Part shown: in pieces, positions 8,608 to 17,024 of the stretch | How the letters are laid out: every line of letters begins with the position of its first letter | How positions within the stretch are numbered: the stretch's first letter is position 1 | Source of the DNA: Ferruginibacter sp. | GTDB lineage: Bacteria > Bacteroidota > Bacteroidia > Chitinophagales > Chitinophagaceae | NCBI GenBank assembly: GCA_019638575.1 | Contig: JAHBTN010000002.1 | Span: 178,719-242,718 of the forward strand | DNA length: 64,000 nt | Reading direction: 5' to 3' | Notes under the pieces: model-generated | The model's database searches: none | What the model was told of the DNA's origin: nothing | Seen by the model: the letters and a program-made list of their open reading frames with translations, nothing else | Program-made: the position numbers and the translations under genes

Positions 8608-10350
8608 TTATTGCTCATCATTTTTACAATCATTTAAAAAATCTTTTATCCCCTGCACAATTTTATCTGCCACTTGCTGCTGAAACCCTTCATCCAGTAT
8701 TTTCATTTCATCTTCGGGGTTACTTAAAAAAAGCGTTTCTACCAGTGCATTGGGATATTCGGTGGGGCTGTTAAGCATAAAATTAAAGCTGCCATTGTTG
8801 CCCATATCTTTCAAACCCAGCTCAAGCATACGTTTATAAATTGCATGGCTTAAATTTCTAAACCCAATATAGCGGTAAAAAGTACTTGTACCTGTTACCG
8901 TTATTGGATCTGATGATGAGTTTAAATGAATACTTACCAACAGGTCGGGTATACTATCGCGGTAAAACAAGATACGTTCCTTATTATCAAAAAATCTTTC
9001 GGTGGTTCTTGTCATTATCACTTTGGCGCCCTGTGCTTCTAATGCTTTTTGCAATTTTAATGATATGGCCAGCGTAATCATTTTTTCTGAAGAGCCTGTT
9101 GGCCCGCCGGCGCCGCTGTTACTACCGCCATGGCCTGCATCAACAGCAATGGTTAATTTACTAAGCGATAAATCTTTGGGTTGATGCTTAACCCTTATGG
9201 TAAGTATATTGCCATTATAGTAAATGCTGTATCCCCAGTGTTGTGTATGTTTAAGTTCGATGGTAATCCTGAAGATGCCGTCTTCCACCTGTTCATAAAA
9301 AACATTCTTTATCTCTTTTACATTTTCCAATTGCGTAATCCAGTTGGTATTATTGGTGGCACCAAAAACATCCACAACAATCCTGGATGGGTTTATAAGC
9401 TGAAAACCCTGGTAAGGCAATTTTACAGATAAGCCCAGTTGCACATAATCATAAGCGCTATCGCCATAAACCGTCCACCTGTTGGTTAACGATTCGGGAG
9501 TAAAAGTTCCTTTTGGTAAAAAGTCAACTGCATCATCATCAATATATGCAGTACGGGTTTTACTTAGTTTAACTTTATACAGCTTATCTACTTTGCCAAT
9601 AATATTCAACTGCACAGCCGAATCAACATAGCCTATTTTAGCGCCGCCTAACCTATCGGTACCCAGGCCAAATAAAAGATGCGACAGCCTGCCTTTAGTT
9701 ACAGCAATATTAGGTGCAAGCGGCCCAAACATGCTAATCCAATTATTGCTATTCCTGGTTACAGTTTTTCCTGTATTATCGGTGATGCTGAACGGAATTT
9801 TACTAACCAGGAAACTATCGTTTTCTTTCACTTCATACTCTCCCTGGTAAATACCCGGCATTTTATTTTCTTGCATTTCGTACAATGGAATATTTCCGTT
9901 TGCAATAATAGTACATCCTGTTAATGCTTTTACTTTAAATTTTATCATGTCGCCGGGCATTACAAATAAATTTCCATGAGGCAACATTTCTATACTGGCA
10001 ATTTCGAGAGTTTTAATTGTATCGGGTGCTGCAGGCAAGGTATAATTGAACAACAGTTTCTTATTGGCAGATTTACCAGGAGCTGAAAAAGCTATAAGAT
10101 TAAATTCATTATTGCCCGGTTTTAAATTAAGTTCATAAGCAAATGCACCCGTGGGATATACTTTTACCGGTTGCCCATTGACAGTAAGGTTGCAGTTTTT
10201 ACAAGTGCTGCCAACAATATAATTACGAGCTGTTTTCGTTTCTGTTTGCACTTTACGGGGCTCCACTAATTTTATAAATGGCTTTTCGGTTGTTTGTGCC
10301 GGCAATACATTTACCAGCAAAACCAATAGTAAGCTTAAAAAGTATTTCAT
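8608..10350 (-). CDS. N-acetylmuramoyl-L-alanine amidase (Amidase_3) with large N-terminal region
   Basis: The last 190 residues form an Amidase_3 domain that cleaves the lactyl-peptide bond of peptidoglycan. The zinc ligands and catalytic Glu are all visible: DAGHGG, GSSEK, SIHLNS and ALVETLFLSN. The N-terminus is a signal peptide (MKYFLSLLLVLLVNVLPAQ), so the ATG at 10350 was preferred to the upstream ATG at 10407 (580 residues). The roughly 370 residues between them look like beta-rich envelope-binding domains, including an Ig-like stretch and an SH3-like segment, but they are not firmly assigned. The protein should act in the periplasm on cell separation or wall turnover. It is a single-gene unit. 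Confidence 0.88.
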   Translation of the reverse strand: MKYFLSLLLVLLVNVLPAQTTEKPFIKLVEPRKVQTETKTARNYIVGSTCKNCNLTVNGQPVKVYPTGAFAYELNLKPGNNEFNLIAFSAPGKSANKKLLFNYTLPAAPDTIKTLEIASIEMLPHGNLFVMPGDMIKFKVKALTGCTIIANGNIPLYEMQENKMPGIYQGEYEVKENDSFLVSKIPFSITDNTGKTVTRNSNNWISMFGPLAPNIAVTKGRLSHLLFGLGTDRLGGAKIGYVDSAVQLNIIGKVDKLYKVKLSKTRTAYIDDDAVDFLPKGTFTPESLTNRWTVYGDSAYDYVQLGLSVKLPYQGFQLINPSRIVVDVFGATNNTNWITQLENVKEIKNVFYEQVEDGIFRITIELKHTQHWGYSIYYNGNILTIRVKHQPKDLSLSKLTIAVDAGHGGSNSGAGGPTGSSEKMITLAISLKLQKALEAQGAKVIMTRTTERFFDNKERILFYRDSIPDLLVSIHLNSSSDPITVTGTSTFYRYIGFRNLSHAIYKRMLELGLKDMGNNGSFNFMLNSPTEYPNALVETLFLSNPEDEMKILDEGFQQQVADKIVQGIKDFLNDCKNDEQ

Positions 10351-10483
10351 TCCCCAAGTTAAAAAGAAAATGTTGGTATCATAAATAAACCCTACCATGC
10401 AATTCAACTATTGTACTGCAGGTATCATCAAAATAAAAAACGAATCCATATATTTATAACCGCATTATAAATGGTAGCGGCTT

Positions 10484-11083
10484 ATGATTAAAAAATATTT
10501 CTCAAATCCTTATTTTTTAATGTTACTTGCTAGTAACCTGTATTGTATTTGGTATTTTAAAAGCCACGATAATGGTTTTGTAACCGTTGTATGGATATAT
10601 TGGATTCAAAGCGTGATCATCGGTTTTTTTAATTTTATTGACCTGCTCACCATTAAAAATTATGACCCCGGTACTGCTAAACTAAACGGGCAACCAATCA
10701 CCGAAAAAAATGTAGGCTGCCTGCCCTGGTTCTTTTTGCTGCATTACGGCTTATTTCATTTTGTTTACGGTATTTTCTTACTTATAAAATTCAGTATTTT
10801 AAAAGTAGATAAAAGTTTTTTGCTGATAGGCGTTGCCGCATTTTTAGCCGAATCGCTGGCTGGCTTTATAAGGCGCAAAACTGCCGAGCAGGAAATGAAA
10901 TTCAATATAGGCAGCCTGTTTTTTTTACCCTACCTGCGTATTATTCCTATGCACCTTATTATAATGGTGCCGGCATTTTTAGGTGTTGAGCCCTCTGTTG
11001 TTTTTTTAGTACTTAAAACTATTGCCGATATTTTTTCATTTATCCTTTACCAACGTATGTGGCAAAAAGCAAGTGGAGAATAA
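10484..11083 (+). CDS. DUF6498-like multi-spanning membrane protein
   Basis: This 199-residue protein has about six predicted membrane helices. Recognisable features are the N-terminal NPYFLMLLASNLYCIWYF segment, the WIYWIQSVIIGFFNF helix, and LLHYGLFHFVYGIFL. The pattern of a tryptophan/tyrosine-rich second helix with a His-rich third helix fits the DUF6498 family, whose function is unknown. It is divergent from the amidase gene, and its 3' end faces the Lys/Ala-rich gene. No operon partner is present. Confidence 0.65.
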   Translation: MIKKYFSNPYFLMLLASNLYCIWYFKSHDNGFVTVVWIYWIQSVIIGFFNFIDLLTIKNYDPGTAKLNGQPITEKNVGCLPWFFLLHYGLFHFVYGIFLLIKFSILKVDKSFLLIGVAAFLAESLAGFIRRKTAEQEMKFNIGSLFFLPYLRIIPMHLIIMVPAFLGVEPSVVFLVLKTIADIFSFILYQRMWQKASGE

Positions 11084-11096
11084 AATTTTTAAAATG

Positions 11097-11120
11097 AAAA
11101 AAAATGCTTTGTTTAAAGCA
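11097..11120 (-). terminator. Terminator of the Lys/Ala-rich protein gene
   Basis: Stem arms 11105-11110 and 11115-11120 (TGCTTT/AAAGCA, 4-nt loop) are followed on the minus strand by eight T. It lies 29 bp past the gene end at 11149. The stem is short but the T-run is strong. Confidence 0.6.
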
Positions 11121-11148
11121 GGTTTTCAACCATAAGTTAATAGCATCC

Positions 11149-11739
11149 TCACTTACGCCATAAAGGTTTTTTATTGGATGGCATCTTTGCTTTTTTTGAT
11201 TTATTGTTAAAATACAATTTTTTATGAGGGTCGCCTTTTGCTGTTGCTTTTTGATATACATGCTTATCAAAAATATGTATAGGATCTTCTTTAATTACTT
11301 TTTCAATCAGCACTTCAATAGGAATGATGGCAGGTTCGGGAAGCAGTGCATGCTGTTCAGGTGCCGGTAAAGCTGCAGGCAATGCTGGCAATACAGGCTT
11401 AGGTACCGCAGCAGCAGGTTTCTGTTTAACAGCCGGCTTTTTTGTTGCTGATTTTTTTATAGGGGCTTTTACTGCAGCCGCTTTTTTTGAAACAGTTTTC
11501 TTTGCTGCTACTTTTTTTACAGCAACTTTCTTTGAGGTTGTTTTTTTTGCGACCGTTTTTTGTGAATTTGTTTTTTTAACAACCTTCTTTTTTGCCGTAC
11601 TTTTTTTAGCAACCGGCTTTCTTACTGCAGCTTTTTTTGAAATAGTTTTTTTAGCCTGCTTTTTAGCACTTGAACTTTTTTTTGTTGTTACCTTATTAGG
11701 CGCTGTTTTTTTTACTTTGGTCTTAATTTTCTTTGCCAT
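11149..11739 (-). CDS. Lys/Ala-rich, histone H1-like basic protein
   Basis: The first 110 of 196 residues are low complexity, built from short KK(A/V/T/S) units resembling the C-terminal tail of histone H1 and of bacterial Hc1-like proteins. A Pro/Ala segment follows at about 110-135, then a mixed C-terminal part (LIEKVIKEDPIHIFD, and a basic end NKKPLWRK). Such proteins usually bind DNA or RNA through charge and may compact the nucleoid. The reverse strand also has a long open frame rich in Ala and Phe, which is a codon artefact of the repeats. Direct repeats in the coding DNA make length variation between strains likely. Function is inferred from composition only. Confidence 0.7.
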   Translation of the reverse strand: MAKKIKTKVKKTAPNKVTTKKSSSAKKQAKKTISKKAAVRKPVAKKSTAKKKVVKKTNSQKTVAKKTTSKKVAVKKVAAKKTVSKKAAAVKAPIKKSATKKPAVKQKPAAAVPKPVLPALPAALPAPEQHALLPEPAIIPIEVLIEKVIKEDPIHIFDKHVYQKATAKGDPHKKLYFNNKSKKAKMPSNKKPLWRK

Positions 11740-11845
11740 TGTTAATATTTTTTATCTGTATTAAATGCTTTAGCCTGTTTTTATAAATATAACAAATGGG
11801 CCGCAAAAATAAAATACCACAAATTGATTATTTCATTTGTAGCAA

Positions 11846-11873
11846 ACAAAAACCCGTCGTATTAAGACGGGTT
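11846..11873 (-). terminator. Terminator of the acyl-CoA dehydrogenase unit
   Basis: An 8-bp perfect stem (AACCCGTC 11851-11858, GACGGGTT 11866-11873) with a 7-nt loop is followed by T-rich sequence on the minus strand. It lies 21 bp beyond the dehydrogenase stop at 11894. Confidence 0.75.
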
Positions 11874-11893
11874 AAATTTTTCAGGAGATTTAA

Positions 11894-13687
11894 TTACCAT
11901 GGATATTTATTTTCAGCAATCAATGTATCGGCTATCCGGCGGCGGGCATCCTTAGTATTGAAAGGTTCAATTTTTGTAAAGCGTTTTAAACCCAGCAACA
12001 TCATGCGTTGTTCATCTCCGCTTGCAAATGCATTAATGGCATCTTTACCTGTTTTGTTCACTTTATCAACTGCATCATTTAAATAACAACGCATCATATC
12101 CACCTGGTTTTGCGTTGCAGCTTCACCCTGCTTATCCACCATCTTCATCACACGCAGTAAAGCGCTTTCGGCAGTAAAAGTTTCAATAGCCATGTCGGCA
12201 ATATTCATTAATATTTCCTGCTCATCCTGTATTTTCATCATCAATTTTTGAACAGCAGCACCGGCTACCATCAAAATACATTTCTTCATATTTACAATGG
12301 CTTTGCGTTCTTTAGCAAAAGCCGATTCATCATCATTTCCAAAATCAGGTATGCTCATCAACTCTTTGCTTACAGCCATGGCAGGCCCCATCAGGTCAAG
12401 TTTACCCTTCATGGCACGTTTTAAAATCATATCTACGGTAAGCAAGCGGTTAATTTCATTGGTGCCTTCATAAATGCGGTTAATCCTGCTATCGCGATAA
12501 CCACGGCTAATGCTGTACTCATCGCTAAAGCCGTTTCCTCCGTGTATTTGTACGCCTTCATCTACAGCATAATCCAGCACTTCGCTGCCATGCACTTTTA
12601 AAACGGCGCACTCTACTGCATATTCTTCAGCAGCGCCCAACAATGCTTCGGCAAATGTTTTTCCTTCGTTTGCCAGTTCGGTTTCTTTGTCATCAATCCA
12701 TTTTGCAGTGCGGTATAAAGCGCTTTCGCTAACAAAAATGCGGATGGCCATTTCGGCAAGCTTGTATTTAATAGCTCCAAAACTTGCAATAGGCACTTTA
12801 AACTGTTCACGTGTGTTAGCATATTCTACCGAATTGCTAAGCGCCCATTTTGATGCGCCAACTGCAGCAGCAGCAAGTTTAAGCCTGCCTATATTTAAAA
12901 TATTAAATGCTATCACATGCCCTTTACCGGCTTCGCCCAGTAAATTTTCAACCGGCACTTTACAATCCTGGAAATACAGTTGCACTGTTGATGAGCCTTT
13001 TATTCCCATCTTATGCTCTTCGGACCCCTGTGTAAAACCTTCCATACCACGCTCAACAATAAACGCAGAAAATTTATCGCCGTCAATTTTTGCAAACACA
13101 GTATAAACATCGGCAAAGCCACCGTTTGTTATCCAGCATTTTTGCCCGTTAAGGATATAATGTTTTCCATCGGCGTTAAGCACTGCAGTTGTTTTTGCAC
13201 CCAATGCATCGCTGCCGCTATTGGGCTCTGTTAAGCCATAGGCGCCTTTCCATTCGCCGCTTGCCAGTTTAGGAATGTATTTTTGTTTTTGTGCTTCGGT
13301 ACCAAAATATAAAATAGGTAAGGTACCAATGCCGGTATGAGCTGCAATAGCTACGCTAAAAGAAAAGCCTCCACCCAGGCCTTCGTTTACCAGTGTAGAT
13401 GTTATAAAATCTTTTCCAAGTCCACCCAAATTTTCAGGAATAGAAGCTCCCAGCAAACCCTGTTCGCCCGCCTTTACCATCAGCGAAGGCATTAGCCCCG
13501 GTTCCATCTTATCAATACGGTCTACAATTGGTATCACTTCTGTATGCAAAAACTGCAAGCACATATCCTTCACCATCTGCTGCTCTTCATTAAAATCTTC
13601 GGGTGTATAGGTTTCAAATGCATTGCTTTCTTTAATTAACCATTCGCCACCTTTAAGCGATGTGGTAGTAGCGGTTGATGTACTCAT
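11894..13687 (-). CDS. Acyl-CoA dehydrogenase, long form with C-terminal extension
   Basis: This FAD enzyme introduces the alpha-beta double bond into acyl-CoA in beta-oxidation. The 597-residue chain shows the family signatures GAYGLTEPNSGSDA, WITNGGFADVYTVFAKIDG and the C-terminal RIYEGTNEINR, whose Glu acts as catalytic base in many members. About 170 residues follow the usual 380-residue core, as in the very-long-chain type enzymes found in Bacteroidota. The MarR gene lies 48 bp upstream on the same strand, so both are probably one transcript controlled by MarR. Chain-length preference cannot be read from the sequence. Confidence 0.92.
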   Translation of the reverse strand: MSTSTATTTSLKGGEWLIKESNAFETYTPEDFNEEQQMVKDMCLQFLHTEVIPIVDRIDKMEPGLMPSLMVKAGEQGLLGASIPENLGGLGKDFITSTLVNEGLGGGFSFSVAIAAHTGIGTLPILYFGTEAQKQKYIPKLASGEWKGAYGLTEPNSGSDALGAKTTAVLNADGKHYILNGQKCWITNGGFADVYTVFAKIDGDKFSAFIVERGMEGFTQGSEEHKMGIKGSSTVQLYFQDCKVPVENLLGEAGKGHVIAFNILNIGRLKLAAAAVGASKWALSNSVEYANTREQFKVPIASFGAIKYKLAEMAIRIFVSESALYRTAKWIDDKETELANEGKTFAEALLGAAEEYAVECAVLKVHGSEVLDYAVDEGVQIHGGNGFSDEYSISRGYRDSRINRIYEGTNEINRLLTVDMILKRAMKGKLDLMGPAMAVSKELMSIPDFGNDDESAFAKERKAIVNMKKCILMVAGAAVQKLMMKIQDEQEILMNIADMAIETFTAESALLRVMKMVDKQGEAATQNQVDMMRCYLNDAVDKVNKTGKDAINAFASGDEQRMMLLGLKRFTKIEPFNTKDARRRIADTLIAENKYPW

Positions 13688-13735
13688 GATTATATAATTT
13701 TAAACTTTTGAAATTTTATATTGACTAATCGTTTT

Positions 13736-14176
13736 TTATTTCAGGTTTTCATACACCATCTGCAATACTTCCTTGGCAATTTCAATTTGCCCGTTGGTTA
13801 CGCCCTGCAGCGATTCGTTTAATGTGTTATTGGCAATCTCCATGCTCTTTGCCTCCAACTCCCTGCCTTCGGGTGTTAACACAATCAGGTTTTTTCGCCT
13901 GTCTTCTTTTGATGCATTTCTTTTCACCAGTTTAATCCGCTCCAGGTTATCTACAAGCCTTGTAATGCTTGGCTTATCCCTAAAAGTGGCATCGCAAAGT
14001 TCCTGCTGACTCATCCCGTCTTCTTTCCATAAATGATACAACACACTCCATTGCTCAATGGTAATCTCAATATTATTCTGTTTAAAATTTTTTTGCAGCC
14101 GCCTTCCAATTGCGGTACTTGCTTTGCCGGTTATAAAACTGTATAGCTCGCCTTTCTTAAATTGGTTGTTTGACAT
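13736..14176 (-). CDS. MarR-family transcriptional regulator
   Basis: This 146-residue winged-helix protein has the MarR pattern: WSVLYHLWKEDGMSQQELC, then the recognition helix segment KPSITRLVDNLE, then the wing RKNLIVLTPEGRELE. The ATG at 14176 was chosen because the frame upstream opens only with a TTG. The gene heads a minus-strand unit with acyl-CoA dehydrogenase and probably responds to a fatty acid or acyl-CoA (inference). A palindrome TAGTTG-N6-CAACTA sits immediately upstream at 14178-14195, next to a TACCTTTG -7 box (minus strand, 14198-14205), the usual layout for autorepression. Confidence 0.9.
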   Translation of the reverse strand: MSNNQFKKGELYSFITGKASTAIGRRLQKNFKQNNIEITIEQWSVLYHLWKEDGMSQQELCDATFRDKPSITRLVDNLERIKLVKRNASKEDRRKNLIVLTPEGRELEAKSMEIANNTLNESLQGVTNGQIEIAKEVLQMVYENLK

Positions 14177-14177
14177 A

Positions 14178-14195
14178 TAGTTGTTTATGCAACTA
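14178..14195. promoter_or_regulatory. Candidate MarR operator palindrome
   Basis: TAGTTG-TTTATG-CAACTA has 6-bp arms. It overlaps the likely transcription start of marR, since the -7 box TACCTTTG is at 14198-14205 on the minus strand, and it ends 2 bp from the ATG. A longer nested repeat (TTGTTTA/TAAACAA, 14181-14187 and 14194-14200) overlaps it. Confidence 0.55.
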
Positions 14196-14315
14196 AACAA
14201 AGGTAATCTTTATTTTGATTTGTAAAAATTTATTTTTGTTGCACCGTGATTGAATTTTAAGGCTTCGATGACTGCATGTAAACTAATTGTTTATGCAGCA
14301 GTGCGGCAAACTATT

Positions 14316-15482
14316 ATGCAACAGGCGCTATTATTTATTGTTTTAATTATTTTGGGATTGTATATCCTTCTTATACTTTATTATTGGATGAGTTGGCTTA
14401 GTGTTCCTGTGTTTAAAGCAACAAATCAAGACTCCAAATTAAAAATATCGGTAATCATCCCTGCCCGAAATGAAGAAAAAAATATTGCTGCCTGCCTCGA
14501 TTCAATAAATCATCAAACCTATAATAAAGATTTATTTGAAGTATTGGTTGTTGATGATCATTCAACAGATAATACAGTTGCCATTGTTAAAAATCATCCA
14601 TTACATAACCTTAAGCTCATTGCGTTAAAAGATTTTGTAAGCGATGAAATAAATTCGTACAAAAAGAAAGCGATAGAAGTTGCCATTGCACAATCAACCG
14701 CCGGGCTAATTGTAACAACAGATGCCGATTGCATAGTACCGGCAAAATGGTTAGAGACTATAGCTGCATTTTACAATCAATACCAGCCACAGTTTATAGC
14801 TGCGCCTGTTAGTATCAACTGCAGTTTTACTTTTATTGAGATGTTCCAGGCGCTTGATTTTGCTATGTTGCAGGGTATCACCGCCGCATCGGTACATAAA
14901 AACATTCACAGCATGTGCAATGGCGCAAACCTTGCCTATAAAAAAAAAGCATTTACCGAAGTGGGTGGATTTAAAGGTATTGATACAATTGCCAGTGGCG
15001 ACGACATGCTGCTGATGCATAAAATTTATAAACAGTATCCGGGCAAAGTAATGTTTTTAAAAAACCGTGATGTTATTGTAGAAACAGAACCTGTGCATAC
15101 ACTTAAAGAATTTTTTAACCAGCGCATACGTTGGGCAAGCAAGGCCGACAAGTACGATGATAAAAGAATATTTGCTGTGTTGCTGCTTGTGTACCTGGTA
15201 AATTTTTTATTAGTTGCAATGCCGGTAGTAGCGGCATTTGCCAATGTACATTTTACAATTGCAAACTTTGGTTTATCCATGTGGCAACTATGGTTATGGC
15301 TGTTGCTCTTAAAAACCTTTGTGGAACTGGTTTTTCTTTACCCCGTAGCAATATTTTTTGGTAAACAGAGATTACTTTGGTTGTTTCCAATAATGCAGCC
15401 GTTTCATATTTTATATACTGTTATTGCAGGCTGGTTGGGTAAATTTGGAAAATATAACTGGAAAGGCCGAAACATAAAATAA
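14316..15482 (+). CDS. Family 2 glycosyltransferase, membrane-associated
   Basis: The GT2 fold is shown by SVIIPARNEEKNIAACLDSI, then VVDDHSTDNT, the DxD-type TTDADC motif that binds the nucleotide sugar and metal, and the QRIRWASK motif of processive-type enzymes. One N-terminal helix (LLFIVLIILGLYILLILYYW) and about three C-terminal helices anchor it in the inner membrane. The start at 14316 (388 residues) is preferred; the frame opens at a TTG at 14250, with another ATG at 14268. The gene precedes mqo by 10 bp and may share its transcript, though the functions look unrelated. Acceptor and sugar are unknown. Confidence 0.85.
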   Translation: MQQALLFIVLIILGLYILLILYYWMSWLSVPVFKATNQDSKLKISVIIPARNEEKNIAACLDSINHQTYNKDLFEVLVVDDHSTDNTVAIVKNHPLHNLKLIALKDFVSDEINSYKKKAIEVAIAQSTAGLIVTTDADCIVPAKWLETIAAFYNQYQPQFIAAPVSINCSFTFIEMFQALDFAMLQGITAASVHKNIHSMCNGANLAYKKKAFTEVGGFKGIDTIASGDDMLLMHKIYKQYPGKVMFLKNRDVIVETEPVHTLKEFFNQRIRWASKADKYDDKRIFAVLLLVYLVNFLLVAMPVVAAFANVHFTIANFGLSMWQLWLWLLLLKTFVELVFLYPVAIFFGKQRLLWLFPIMQPFHILYTVIAGWLGKFGKYNWKGRNIK

Positions 15483-15492
15483 CTTCAGCATT

Positions 15493-17001
15493 ATGAATTT
15501 GAACGAACCCGGTAAATCGGATATAATTTTAATTGGCGCCGGTATCATGAGCGCCACCCTGGGTATTTTTTTAAAAGAACTGATGCCGCAATCGTCCATC
15601 ATTATTTTTGAACGCATGCACAAAGCGGCTGAAGAAAGCAGCGATGCATGGAACAATGCAGGCACCGGCCATTCGGCATTTTGCGAATTGAATTATACAG
15701 TTGAAAAAGAAGATGGCTCGGTTGATATTTCGAAAGCTATTAAAATAGCTTCGCAGTTCGAAATGTCGAAACAGTTTTGGGCCTACCTGGTACAACAGAA
15801 ATATATAGGTAATCCGCAAAGTTTTATAAATCATGTACCGCATATCAGTTTTGTATGGGGAGAAGAAAACACTGCATTCTTAAAGAAAAGATATGATGCT
15901 CTCGTAAAAAATAAATTATTTGATGGCATGGCTTTTACAGAAGATGTAGAAGAATTAAAAGCCTGGATGCCATTGATAATGGAAGGCAGGAATGAAAACG
16001 AAAAAGTAGCCGCCACTAAAATGAATATAGGCACCGATGTAAATTTTGGCGCTTTAACCGATGCCATATTTGCACACCTGCAAACCTTACCCGATGTAAC
16101 ACTTTATTTAAACCACGAAGTGAGGGATTTAAAAAAGAAAGACGATGGTAACTGGGAAGTGGAGGTAGAAAATTTATTAACCAACGATACAATAAAAGCT
16201 TGTTCAGATTTTGTTTTCGTAGGCGCAGGTGGTGGCGCTTTGCCCCTATTAGAAAACTCGGATATTGCAGAAGGCGAAGGTTATGCTGGTTTTCCCATTA
16301 GCGGGCAGTGGCTCAGGTGCCGCAATGAAAATATTATTCAACAACATGCTGCAAAAGTTTATGGCAAAGCTTCAATAGGCGCCCCTCCCATGAGTGTTCC
16401 GCATTTGGATACAAGGATTATAGATGGCAAAAAAGAATTATTGTTTGGCCCCTTTGCCGGTTTTAGTACAAAATTTTTAAAAAACGGATCTTATTTTGAC
16501 TTACCAAAAAGTATTGAGTGGCATAATATGGTTCCCATGTTAGCTGCAGGCTGGCATAATTTACCATTGACAAAATATTTAATTCAGCAGGTTACCCAAT
16601 CGGATGAAGACCGGTTAACTGCTTTGAAAGCCTATTACCCGCTAGCCAAAATGGAAGACTGGGAATTGGTAATTGCCGGGCAGCGTGTGCAGGTAATTAA
16701 AAAAGATGAAGAAGAAGGAGGTAAGCTTGAATTTGGAACCGAACTTGTTTGTGCTGCTGATGGCTCGCTGGCTGCATTGCTGGGAGCATCGCCGGGGGCG
16801 TCAACAGCTGTAGCCATAATGCTAAAACTTTTACAAAAATGTTTTCCCGAAAATTATCAAACAGACGAATGGCAGTTAAAATTAAAAACCATGATACCAA
16901 CTTTTGGAAAGTCGTGGGATGAATATGATTTACTTTGTACCGAAATAAGGGAGTGGACCAATGATATACTGCATACCGATACATCATTACAACATTCTTA
17001 A
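15493..17001 (+). CDS. mqo: Malate:quinone oxidoreductase
   Basis: Mqo oxidises L-malate to oxaloacetate and gives electrons directly to the quinone pool at the inner face of the membrane, replacing or adding to malate dehydrogenase in the TCA cycle. The 502-residue length is normal. The FAD-binding N-terminus reads IILIGAGIMSATLG, followed by the family signatures AWNNAGTGHSAFCELNYT and LLFGPFAGFSTKFLK, and the C-terminal GASPGASTAVAIML. The ATG at 15493 fits the family start. The gene lies 10 bp after the glycosyltransferase and 23 bp before an ABC permease. Its product would reduce menaquinone, which ACIII re-oxidises. Confidence 0.95.
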   Translation: MNLNEPGKSDIILIGAGIMSATLGIFLKELMPQSSIIIFERMHKAAEESSDAWNNAGTGHSAFCELNYTVEKEDGSVDISKAIKIASQFEMSKQFWAYLVQQKYIGNPQSFINHVPHISFVWGEENTAFLKKRYDALVKNKLFDGMAFTEDVEELKAWMPLIMEGRNENEKVAATKMNIGTDVNFGALTDAIFAHLQTLPDVTLYLNHEVRDLKKKDDGNWEVEVENLLTNDTIKACSDFVFVGAGGGALPLLENSDIAEGEGYAGFPISGQWLRCRNENIIQQHAAKVYGKASIGAPPMSVPHLDTRIIDGKKELLFGPFAGFSTKFLKNGSYFDLPKSIEWHNMVPMLAAGWHNLPLTKYLIQQVTQSDEDRLTALKAYYPLAKMEDWELVIAGQRVQVIKKDEEEGGKLEFGTELVCAADGSLAALLGASPGASTAVAIMLKLLQKCFPENYQTDEWQLKLKTMIPTFGKSWDEYDLLCTEIREWTNDILHTDTSLQHS

Positions 17002-17024
17002 AGGGTTTCAGTAATTTACATTAC

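Noticed and set aside
11324-11764. Plus-strand Ala/Phe-rich open frame of 146 codons
   Set aside because: It is the complement of the Lys/Ala-rich repeats, with no promoter and a composition explained by the opposite strand.
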